A stretch of DNA of 53,320 nt from an uncultured Verrucomicrobia subdivision 3 bacterium (GTDB taxonomy: Bacteria > Verrucomicrobiota > Verrucomicrobiia > Limisphaerales > UBA11358): contig CAIKKJ010000171.1 in NCBI GenBank assembly GCA_903827955.1, forward strand, positions 1-53,320. The letters are read 5' to 3'. Shown in pieces: positions 38,834-46,500 of this stretch (position 1 is the stretch's first letter; each line of letters starts with the position of its first letter). The notes beneath the pieces were generated by a model. The model saw only the letters and a list, made by a program, of their open reading frames with translations. It did not search any database and was not told the origin of the DNA. Both the position numbers and the translations under genes were made by a program.

Positions 38834-39127
38834 GGGAAACGAGACACCGGAGACTTCAGAAGGCGAAAAATGGCTGGCGTGGGCGTAGCTACCAACTGAC
38901 CGACTCAAACACTGCAACCGATCACTGCAACCATACTGTCTGCAACTTTCGACTAACACTGCCTGCAACCGTCAACCGACCTTCACGCTCACACCAGCCA
39001 CAGACATCATCGTCCCGATTCCCAAACTGTCAAGGCGGCAAGTCAAAATAGTTTTGAAATTTTTTAATCCCTGAAAACAATGGCATCCCTTGGCAATTCC
39101 GGAAGCCACCTCCAACCGACTCCGCGC

Positions 39128-39155
39128 TTGACCGGGCAGGGGAATTGCATAAACT
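39128..39155 (+). promoter_or_regulatory. Candidate sigma70-like promoter for the ilvB leader
   Basis: TTGACC - 16 bp - TAAACT, placing a start a few nt before the leader ATG. Confidence 0.45.
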
Positions 39156-39164
39156 AGTTTCGTA

Positions 39165-39239
39165 ATGTTGAAAAACAACTCACAAGCTGTCATTCTGGTC
39201 GTCGCTGTAGTAGTTAGCGACGCCGTTGGTGCTTGTTGA
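39165..39239 (+). CDS. Branched-chain amino-acid leader peptide MLKNNSQAVILVVAVVVSDAVGAC
   Basis: Short ORF directly upstream of a terminator and ilvB; Val/Ile/Leu-rich with VVAVVV cluster. Below ORF-track length cutoff. Confidence 0.85.
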   Translation: MLKNNSQAVILVVAVVVSDAVGAC

Positions 39240-39289
39240 GCGAAAATTTAACAAGAACCCACGGCTGGAAACGGCTGTGGGTTTTTTGT
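39198..39289 (+). promoter_or_regulatory. Transcription attenuator (1:2, 2:3 and 3:4 alternative hairpins) for ilvB
   Basis: 1:2 39198-39206/39216-39224; 2:3 39222-39230 (GCCGTTGGT)/39257-39265 (ACCCACGGC), 8 of 9 pairs; 3:4 terminator ACCCACGGCT/GGCTGTGGGT + T6. Confidence 0.85.
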
Positions 39290-39325
39290 TACCCTGTGCC
39301 GGAGCCGCCATAACCAAAAAAGAAC

Positions 39326-41218
39326 ATGAGCAAGACAACTGAATCCGCCAAAGCAAAAACGAAACCCGCCACCAAAACACGCGCCGAAGTCGGTCCGGCC
39401 ATGTTCGGCCGCGACATCTTTGTCCAAGCCCTCGAGCGCGAAGGCGTGGAAGTCATCTTCGCGTATCCCGGCGGCGCGAGCATGGAAATTCACCAGTCGC
39501 TCACGCAGTCAAAAATCCGCACCATCCTCCCGCGCCACGAGCAAGGCGGCTCGTTTGCCGCCGAAGGTTATGCGCGTGTCACCGGCAAGGCTGGCGTGTG
39601 CATGGGCACCAGCGGTCCCGGCGCGACGAATCTCGTCACCGCCATTGCCGATGCATTTATGGATTCCTGTCCGCTCATTGCGATTACCGGTCAGGTGAAC
39701 CAGAACATGATCGGCCGCGGCGCGTTTCAGGAAACCGACATGATTGGCGTCACGCTGCCCATCGTGAAGCACAGCTATTTGGTCACGGACATCAACGACA
39801 TTCCGCGCATTGTGAAAGAAGCGTTTTACATCGCGCAATCCGGCCGCCCGGGTCCGGTGGTGATTGATTTTCCGAAGAACATCCAGCAGGCCAAGGCGCA
39901 GCCCGTTTGGCCGACGCTCGAAGAAATCAAAAAGGGCCTGCCGGGTTACACGCAGCCGGATTTGAAAGCCGACGATCTTTCGCTCAACGAAATCATCGGC
40001 CTCATCGAGAAGGCGGAACGCCCGGTGATTTATTGCGGCGGCGGCATCATCACGAGCGGCGCGGCGGCGGAACTCAAGAAGTTTGCCGAGACGACGAATA
40101 TTCCCGTGACGACCACGCTCATGGGCATCGGTGGTTTCCCGGAAACGCATCCGCTTTCGTTGCGCTGGCTCGGCATGCACGGTTCCGCTTCGGCGAACTG
40201 GGCGGTGAACGGCGAATATGAATATCGCAAGAGTTTCAATGATCCGATGGTCAAGATGAAAGACGGCGCGGATTTGCTGCTCGCCTTCGGCGTGCGCTTT
40301 GACGACCGCGTGACCGGCAAGTTTGAAGAATTCTGCAAGACCGGCACGATTGTTCACATTGACATTGACGCTTCGGAATTAAACAAGAACCGCAAAGCGA
40401 ATCTCCCGGTCGTCGGCGACATCAAGGACGCGCTTACGCGTTTGAATAAACTGGTGGCCAAACGTCCGCTCCAGAAAAAGCACACCCCGTGGCTCGCGCA
40501 GATCGCCGAGTGGCAGAAGAAGGCGCCGTTTGCTTACCGCATCACGCCGGAGATTGCCAACAGCGATCACATGATTGACCACATGCAAGGCAAGGAAAGC
40601 GAAGTCATCCTCCAACAGATGGTCATTGAGACGCTTTACGAACTGACGAAGGGCGATGCCTACATCACCACCGGCGTCGGCCAGCACCAGATGTGGGCCG
40701 GCCAATGGTATAAATATAAATTCCCGCGCCAGTTCGTCACCAGCGGCGGACTTGGTTCGATGGGCTACGGTTATCCCGCCGCGCTCGGCGTGAAGGTCGC
40801 TCATCCGGACAAACAGGTCGTGGACATTGACGGCGACGGCTCGTTCCTGATGAACATCCAGGAACTCGCCACCGCGCACGTCGAAAAAATTGCCGCGAAA
40901 GCCATCATCCTGAACAACCAACACCTTGGCATGGTGGTGCAATGGGAAGATAACTTCTACGCCGGCAACCGTGGTCACACCTACCTCGGCGACCCGAAAG
41001 ACCGCGCGGACATCTATCCGAATTACGTGGCCGTTTGCAATTCCTTCGGCGTGAAATGCGAACGCGTGATGTTCAAAAAAGATCTCCGCGCCGCCATGCA
41101 ACGCATGCTCGATGCCGACGAACCTTACGTCCTCGATGTGGTCGTGCCTTACAGCACGCACGTCATCCCGTTCATTCCCGCCGGCAAGACCGTGGCGGAC
41201 ATGATCTGGAAGGCGTGA
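39326..41218 (+). CDS. ilvB: Acetolactate synthase large subunit
   Basis: VEVIFAYPGGASMEIHQSL; PRHEQGGSFAAEGYARVTGKAGVCMGTSGPGATNLVT; ITTGVGQHQMWAGQWYKYKFPRQFVTSGGLGSMGYG; DIDGDGSFLMNIQELAT. Confidence 0.97.
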   Translation: MSKTTESAKAKTKPATKTRAEVGPAMFGRDIFVQALEREGVEVIFAYPGGASMEIHQSLTQSKIRTILPRHEQGGSFAAEGYARVTGKAGVCMGTSGPGATNLVTAIADAFMDSCPLIAITGQVNQNMIGRGAFQETDMIGVTLPIVKHSYLVTDINDIPRIVKEAFYIAQSGRPGPVVIDFPKNIQQAKAQPVWPTLEEIKKGLPGYTQPDLKADDLSLNEIIGLIEKAERPVIYCGGGIITSGAAAELKKFAETTNIPVTTTLMGIGGFPETHPLSLRWLGMHGSASANWAVNGEYEYRKSFNDPMVKMKDGADLLLAFGVRFDDRVTGKFEEFCKTGTIVHIDIDASELNKNRKANLPVVGDIKDALTRLNKLVAKRPLQKKHTPWLAQIAEWQKKAPFAYRITPEIANSDHMIDHMQGKESEVILQQMVIETLYELTKGDAYITTGVGQHQMWAGQWYKYKFPRQFVTSGGLGSMGYGYPAALGVKVAHPDKQVVDIDGDGSFLMNIQELATAHVEKIAAKAIILNNQHLGMVVQWEDNFYAGNRGHTYLGDPKDRADIYPNYVAVCNSFGVKCERVMFKKDLRAAMQRMLDADEPYVLDVVVPYSTHVIPFIPAGKTVADMIWKA

Positions 41219-41244
41219 GCGGAAATTAAACTGAAGTCTTCAAG

Positions 41245-41276
41245 CGGCGCGATGATTTTCATCGCGCCGTTTTTGT
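41245..41276 (+). terminator. Rho-independent terminator after ilvB
   Basis: CGGCGCGATGA TTT TCATCGCGCCG followed by TTTTTG. Confidence 0.9.
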
Positions 41277-41559
41277 TTTCCAGCAATGGGATGACCAGTA
41301 ACAGTGTGAACGTTTTTAGACGCGACGGCGAAAATTCGACAGCCGTTAGCTTTGACATCCGGTGAATTGCGTCGAAAACCAAACAAATCCCCGCCGACGC
41401 GTTTGGCATACGGATTGCGAATAAGCTGGTAGTTGTAAATTAAGTCTGCCCGTAGTCCTACGTTCGGCTTCTTTTTCCCGCCCCGGCGGTTGGTGCTACC
41501 AACGAGCCGCGGTGTCCTTTTTTAGTGCCACTTCACGGCGGCTTGAGCGTGTCGAGTCA

Positions 41560-41838
41560 TCAATTCTCCAACTGCTGCACGAGGTCGTTGATGAAACCCT
41601 GGATGGCCATCAAATCCGCATACGTCGGCGGATCGGAATAGCCGGGATCCAGTTCGCCCGCCGTCGGCTTGGTCGCCTTGCTGGCCACCGATGTCTGCAA
41701 CTGCGCCACCTGCGTTTGCAACGTGGCAATCTGTGCCGCCTGCGTATCCATCAACGTCTTCAAGCCCGCGAATTGATTTCTTAACTCGGCGGAAACAATC
41801 GGCGCGCCGTTCGCCGGTTTGGTGGGATCGTAAGCCAT
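41560..41838 (-). CDS. Small hypothetical protein (phage tail/coiled-coil-like)
   Basis: MAYDPTKPANGAPIVSAELRNQFAGLKTLMDTQAAQIATLQTQVAQLQTSVASK...; Gln/Leu heptad segment. Confidence 0.6.
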   Translation of the reverse strand: MAYDPTKPANGAPIVSAELRNQFAGLKTLMDTQAAQIATLQTQVAQLQTSVASKATKPTAGELDPGYSDPPTYADLMAIQGFINDLVQQLEN

Positions 41839-41919
41839 AATAATTTAGGAGATGGGAGATAGCAAATGGAAGATAGGAAATAACCGATGGATTTCTCCCT
41901 AACTCCCATCTGCCCGGTC

Positions 41920-42639
41920 TCACGGCACAATCCTCGTGGCCGGGTCGCTCCACGCGCCTTTGCCAGCGCTGTTGATGGCGCGCACGCGCACCCAGAGCTT
42001 GCTCCCGCTCGTGAAGCCCGTCAGCGTCGTCTGCGAATTCGTCAGCGTGTCCGCCGTCACCCAACTCGTCGTGGTGAACGGATCGGGACTCGTCTGCACC
42101 TCAAAACTTTTCGCGCCGCTCAACGAATCCCAATGCACATCCAGCGCGCCCGCGTTGTCGCTCGTCGTCAGCGAGAGGTTCATCACCTGATTGGGAATCG
42201 TCTGCGGCGTGCGCGCGGCGCGGACGGACAGGCCGGCGCTCAAGATTTTGGTTTCATCGCCGTTCGCCGTGAGGTCCACGTAGTTGACCAATTGGTTGGC
42301 GAGCGCCGTCAACGCGGCGATGGCCGCGTCCTTGTTGGCCGTGGCCTGTTTGGAAGCGGCGGCGGCGTTGTCCGAAGCCGTCAGCGCGGTTTGCGCGGCG
42401 GTGATGGCGGTGCCGAAGGTCGTGAGCGCCGGCACGGGCGTGGTGAAGTTCGCGTTGCCGGTCAACGCCGTCTTGAGGTTGCTGCACGTCTGGATGGTGT
42501 CGCCGTCCGGCACGCCGCTGAGGGAGAATTTTACCTTGGCCATAGTTTTTCTTTTGGTTGGTGGCGGAACCAATGCGTCATCGTAGAGTGCGCCGCTGTC
42601 GTAAGTCAGACCGGGCGTATCATAGAAGTTCATGGGCAC
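41920..42639 (-). CDS. Fibronectin type III-like domain protein
   Basis: C-terminal NLSLTTSDNAGALDVHWDSLSGAKSFEVQTS...GSKLWVRVRAINSAGKGAWSDPA typical Fn3; actual start may be MAKVKFSLSG near 42544. Confidence 0.7.
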   Translation of the reverse strand: MPMNFYDTPGLTYDSGALYDDALVPPPTKRKTMAKVKFSLSGVPDGDTIQTCSNLKTALTGNANFTTPVPALTTFGTAITAAQTALTASDNAAAASKQATANKDAAIAALTALANQLVNYVDLTANGDETKILSAGLSVRAARTPQTIPNQVMNLSLTTSDNAGALDVHWDSLSGAKSFEVQTSPDPFTTTSWVTADTLTNSQTTLTGFTSGSKLWVRVRAINSAGKGAWSDPATRIVP

Positions 42640-42700
42640 CTGCCGATTGGTTTTGCTGCTGCGATTCGCTGCGCCCGACGCTGGCGACTAGATTTTTTCC

Positions 42701-42985
42701 GCATCCCAAACCCTTTTTGACGCTTCGGAAATTCCGTCCGTTGTCTCCGTCGGGGTTTTCGAGGCGTCGAACCGTTCAGCCGACGTGTCAAAAACTTTTT
42801 CCGAGGTTTCGGACATTCCGTTTGACGTCTCGAACGTTTCGTCCGCTGTCTCGGACTTGCGTTTCGACGCCTCAAACCTTCCGTCCGAGGCGTCAAAAAC
42901 TCCGTTCGACCTCTCCCAAACCCATTTCGACGCGTCGAAAACCCTTTTTTACGTCTCGAAAAGCCCGTTCGACGCCTCAAACCCC
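42701..42985 (+). repeat. Indel-free 21-bp degenerate tandem repeat encoding 7-aa units (A/V)SxxxF(D/E)
   Basis: 13 full units in one frame: ASQTLFD ASEIPSV VSVGVFE ASNRSAD VSKTFSE VSDIPFD VSNVSSA VSDLRFD ASNLPSE ASKTPFD LSQTHFD ASKTLFY VSKSPFD (then ASNP). Confidence 0.9.
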
Positions 42986-43021
42986 GTCGCAACCGTCTGG
43001 CCAATGGTGGTTTACGCTTAA
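42785..43021 (+). CDS. Possible heptad-repeat protein (GTG start; uncertain)
   Basis: Frame carrying the repeat; codon 2 of each unit is always Ser with varied wobble base. No convincing RBS; frame is open back to the TAG at 42689. Confidence 0.35.
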   Translation: MSKTFSEVSDIPFDVSNVSSAVSDLRFDASNLPSEASKTPFDLSQTHFDASKTLFYVSKSPFDASNPVATVWPMVVYA

Positions 43022-43118
43022 AAGCGGCCAAAACCGATGTCTTGGCCCGCAAACCACCCATCTAAACGTGAATGTCCGCCGCCGGTGGAAACCGAACAGA
43101 CTTTTTGAAAATATTTTT

Positions 43119-43149
43119 AGCCACGGATTTTCACGGATGAAACACGGAT
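43119..43149. repeat. CACGGAT-type short-period repeat (ccACGGATTTTCACGGATGAAACACGGAT)
   Basis: Three CACGGAT copies at 9-13 bp spacing in intergenic DNA. Confidence 0.6.
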
Positions 43150-43151
43150 CG

Positions 43152-43192
43152 CCCCTTCTCCCCCATTGGGGGAGAAGGCCGGGATGAGGGGG
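43152..43192. repeat. CCTTCTCCCCCATTGGGGGAGAAGG palindromic dispersed-repeat-like element
   Basis: Near-perfect palindrome followed by CCGGGATGAGGGGG, intergenic. Confidence 0.65.
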
Positions 43193-43254
43193 ACGCCGCG
43201 CCAGACGCAAACCACCGGAACGGAGACTGGAAAATTTATCAGCCACCGCCGGAA

Positions 43255-44970
43255 TCATTGCGCGGGCGCGCTGTTCGTTTGCGGCACGAACATGCTGAAC
43301 GCGCTTTTCATCATGTCGATGCGTTGCTGCTCGCTCTCCTGATACTGCTGGAGCTGCGTCGGTGTGAGCACGGACTGGAACAGGTTCAGGCTGTTCGTCA
43401 ATTGTTGTTGCTGCTGTTGCACGGCGAGATTCATCATGGCGGGGTAATCACCGGCGTTGCGGGCGGCGGCCTTGGCGTCGGAGAGTGAGGCGATGCTCGC
43501 CTTGGATTTGTTCAAATTATCCTGAATTATCAGGTCGTGCATTTGCTGCTGTTGGTCAGCCGTCAGGGAAAGTTCTTGGGCGAGTTTTTCCGCTTCGTAT
43601 TTCGCCAAGATTTCCTCGTTCGCCACTTTTTCCGCCTGATTGAACGCATTGTATTCCGCGAGCTGATCCGGCGTGAGCTGCGCCTTGATCTCGTTTTCCT
43701 CCGTGTCCACATTCACGCCGCTGCCGGTCGCCTCCAGACTGACATTTTTGCCGGAAATGTCTGGTTTGAAACCGCCCGTGCTCATCGCCTGCATCATCAG
43801 CTCACTCTGCTGGTCCAGATGTTTGAAGGTAATGTCCTTGATTGCCTGCACCTGGTCGTCGGTGAGATGTAACGTCTCCTTCATGCGCGCAATTTTGCCG
43901 GCGGCGGATTTTTTCTGGAAGCCCAGCGACGTTTTCAAGCCCATCGCCATCGCGTTGGTGAGAAAACCGGACAAAACAGGCTTCTGATTTTTCAACGCCG
44001 CCTGCGCCTTCGCGAGTTCCTGCACGGCGGTCTGCGCCTGCCCGGTCTGCCCGCGCAGTTTCATCAGCTCATTGAACTGCGCCTGCGTGAGTTTCTTCTG
44101 GTTGTTCGCCTCGGCGACAGCTTGGGAAAGTTTTTCATTTTCCGCGCGCAACGTCGCGAGGTTATTCGTCAACGGCGACTGTTCCGCCTGAAGCTGGGAA
44201 ATTGTATCCCGCGCGTCGCTGGCTTGTTTGGCTTCGTAGATTCCCGCGCCGATGGTCACGGTCAGCGCGGCGGTCACGGCAATTTTTTGCAAGGTAGTCA
44301 TGGCAATGGTGGCAAGGGTTAAACTGGTTCCGGTTAAAGCGGCGGCAGTGATGGTGGTGGCGAGGGCAACGGGCGCGGCTTGGATGGCATTGGCCGTCAC
44401 CGCGCCGGCGATGGCCGTCACGCCGAGCGTGACGCCGGATTTAGTTAGGGTGGCGCGCAATTTCTCCAAGGCGCGGTTCACGCGCACGCGGGCGGCGTCT
44501 TCGCTCACGCCCAGCGCCGCGCCCACCTCGGCGAGCGGCTTGTTCTCAAAGTAACGGAGCAGCACGGCGTTGCGGTCGCGCTCGTTCAAGGTGTCCATCG
44601 CGCCGTCCAAGACGGGGGAGATTTGTTTCCACGCGTCGTCGGTCTCGTTCGGGGTGAGGGTGGCTTCCATGTAGGCTTGGTGTTCGCGTTGCAGGCGGCG
44701 GCGTTGCTGTTTCAAAGCGTCGGCAACGGCGTAGTGGGTGGTGCGGTAAAGCCAGCCGGTGAGCAGGGTCTGCGCGCCCATCGTCCCGGCTTTGCGCGCG
44801 AGGATGATGAAGACGGCTTGCGTGATTTCCTCGGCAAGATGGTCGTCGCCCGTGCGCCGGCGCGCGGCCGAATAGACAAGGTTGACATGGCGCTGCACGA
44901 GTTGCGCAAAGGCGGTCTCGGACTGGGTGGCGGCAAATTCGCGGAGCAGCGTGATGTCGTCAGTCGGCAT
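43255..44970 (-). CDS. ECF-type sigma factor fused to TM segment and C-terminal CpxP/Spy-like LTxxQ region
   Basis: N-term [41 protein letters not shown] (region 2) and [45 protein letters not shown] (region 4); hydrophobic [39 protein letters not shown] motifs. Confidence 0.9.
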   Translation of the reverse strand: MPTDDITLLREFAATQSETAFAQLVQRHVNLVYSAARRRTGDDHLAEEITQAVFIILARKAGTMGAQTLLTGWLYRTTHYAVADALKQQRRRLQREHQAYMEATLTPNETDDAWKQISPVLDGAMDTLNERDRNAVLLRYFENKPLAEVGAALGVSEDAARVRVNRALEKLRATLTKSGVTLGVTAIAGAVTANAIQAAPVALATTITAAALTGTSLTLATIAMTTLQKIAVTAALTVTIGAGIYEAKQASDARDTISQLQAEQSPLTNNLATLRAENEKLSQAVAEANNQKKLTQAQFNELMKLRGQTGQAQTAVQELAKAQAALKNQKPVLSGFLTNAMAMGLKTSLGFQKKSAAGKIARMKETLHLTDDQVQAIKDITFKHLDQQSELMMQAMSTGGFKPDISGKNVSLEATGSGVNVDTEENEIKAQLTPDQLAEYNAFNQAEKVANEEILAKYEAEKLAQELSLTADQQQQMHDLIIQDNLNKSKASIASLSDAKAAARNAGDYPAMMNLAVQQQQQQLTNSLNLFQSVLTPTQLQQYQESEQQRIDMMKSAFSMFVPQTNSAPAQ

Positions 44971-45115
44971 TCACCTAATACATGGCCACTGAACGGGAAA
45001 GCGAACAAGATTTTTCTGAACGGCGTCGGGGGCGTGAACTGCGGGCAGGGGAGACATCATTTTAATTGCCGGGCGCGTAATGGTCTGGCAAAGGTGGTGA
45101 CACCGCACAATCCAA

Positions 45116-45907
45116 ATGAATGCCCCAATGAAAACCGTTTTCTCCCGATCAGCATACTTGGCGCTTGGCCTTTTTTGCATGCCGTTGCGGGGGCAGGACG
45201 TGCCGGAGGTGTTGCGCACAAATCGAGTTGTGCCGGGCGGTGCGCCGCAAGCAGTCGCGCCGATGCCGCCGCTGCGCCGGTTGCCGCCGACGACGGACGG
45301 CATGACGACGAACCAGCCTGGGGTGCCGCAGGGGATTCCGCCGGCGGTGCGCGTGGGGGCATTGCCGCCGCCGACAGAGGCGTTGCCGATGACGACAATT
45401 CAGGCGCGACTGCTTTACAATGTTAATTTTTGCACGAATGAGATGGCGCTGACAAACGGCTGTCTGGCGATGACGAGTGCGGTGGCGGTGGGCCGATTGC
45501 AGGGGTTGTTCACGCAGGAATTTACACACGGGAAACGGCGCGGCGATCTGAAGATAACTTTCCTCCCGAGCCTTGAAGTGCAACGCCAGTCGGCTTTGCT
45601 GTTGGAGGTGGAAACGAATGTCATCAAGAACGTCGGGGAATTCATGGTGACGCAGACCAAAGCTATTAGCCCGGCGCCCGGTGATCCTGCCGGGGCGCAA
45701 AAGCAGAAGTTTGTGGAGGACGTGAACCGCGCAATCGAGGTCTGGAATAAAAAAGCATTGGCCGCGGCGGCCAGCGGATCGAACTGGGCGCACGACTGGC
45801 CGAATGGCGTGCATACTTATCTGTTCCAGGGCGCGACGGATGCGGAGTTGAAAGCAATCGGCACGGCTGTGGGGATAGTCAGTCAGCGGATGGGCGGCTT
45901 ACGGTAA
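45116..45907 (+). CDS. Secreted hypothetical protein
   Basis: Signal peptide-like YLALGLFCMPLRGQ; no family recognised. Confidence 0.6.
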   Translation: MNAPMKTVFSRSAYLALGLFCMPLRGQDVPEVLRTNRVVPGGAPQAVAPMPPLRRLPPTTDGMTTNQPGVPQGIPPAVRVGALPPPTEALPMTTIQARLLYNVNFCTNEMALTNGCLAMTSAVAVGRLQGLFTQEFTHGKRRGDLKITFLPSLEVQRQSALLLEVETNVIKNVGEFMVTQTKAISPAPGDPAGAQKQKFVEDVNRAIEVWNKKALAAAASGSNWAHDWPNGVHTYLFQGATDAELKAIGTAVGIVSQRMGGLR

Positions 45908-45911
45908 AAAG

Positions 45912-45942
45912 AAAAAAGCCCGGACACTACTCCGGGCTCTTT
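45912..45942 (+). terminator. Terminator-like hairpin
   Basis: AGCCCGGA CACTAC TCCGGGCT followed by CTTTC. Confidence 0.65.
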
Positions 45943-46117
45943 CAACAACACTTAAATTTTCTAGGCGTAGGTCACTACTCTCCGCCTGCCAACGAAGACA
46001 GATTACCACAGCCCGTTTTTTCTGCATGTCACCAGTGCTGGGGACAACGGCAAAATGTCGTTGCCAGCCTGCGTAGTTTTGGCAGGCTTTGCGGGTTCCC
46101 GAACTAAAACAACTAAT

Positions 46118-46432
46118 ATGAAAAAATCTGCCATCCTCCTCGCGTGTGTTCTCGGCCTGGCTGTCACCAGCCTGCGTGCCGCCGATGCCAAAACCTATCA
46201 AGTCACCGGCCCCGTGCTGGAAGTCACGCCCACCTACATCGTCATCCAGAAGGGCGACGAAAAATGGCAGGTCGCCTGCGACGCCGCCACGCTCGGCGGT
46301 GCGAAAGTTGGCGACAAGGTGACAATTCAATACATGGTCGTCGCGAAAAAAGTCGAAGCCAAATCTGACAAAGGCGAAAAGAAGGTTGAGAAGCTGGAAA
46401 AGAAAGCCGAGAAAAAGGCCGACAAGAAATAA
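46118..46432 (+). CDS. Small secreted protein with Lys/Glu-rich tail
   Basis: MKKSAILLACVLGLAVTSLRAADAKTYQVTGPVLEVTPTYIVIQKGDEKWQVACD...KKVEKLEKKAEKKADKK. Confidence 0.7.
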   Translation: MKKSAILLACVLGLAVTSLRAADAKTYQVTGPVLEVTPTYIVIQKGDEKWQVACDAATLGGAKVGDKVTIQYMVVAKKVEAKSDKGEKKVEKLEKKAEKKADKK

Positions 46433-46453
46433 CCGCTGCCAATCATCAAATCA

Positions 46454-46487
46454 AAAGCCGCCCGGAAATGTTTCGGGCGGCTTTTTG
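46454..46487. terminator. Bidirectional terminator between convergent genes
   Basis: AAAGCCGCCCG / CGGGCGGCTTT 11-bp stem with flanking A/T runs. Confidence 0.88.
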
Positions 46488-46500
46488 TTTTCTGAAAAAT

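Noticed and set aside
39509-40357. 282-aa minus-strand ORF opposite ilvB
   Set aside because: Shadow ORF opposite ilvB with no family features.
42701-42985. CRISPR or tRNA-like array
   Set aside because: Units are contiguous 21-bp degenerate repeats without spacers.
42630-43061. 143-aa Arg-rich minus-strand ORF across the 21-bp minisatellite
   Set aside because: Repeat positions that look synonymous in the plus frame become second-codon-position changes here, so this frame fits selection less well.
42558-43187. 209-aa plus-strand ORF across the minisatellite
   Set aside because: Starts inside the opposite Fn3 gene and shows irregular repeat content; likely a by-product of the 21-bp periodicity.
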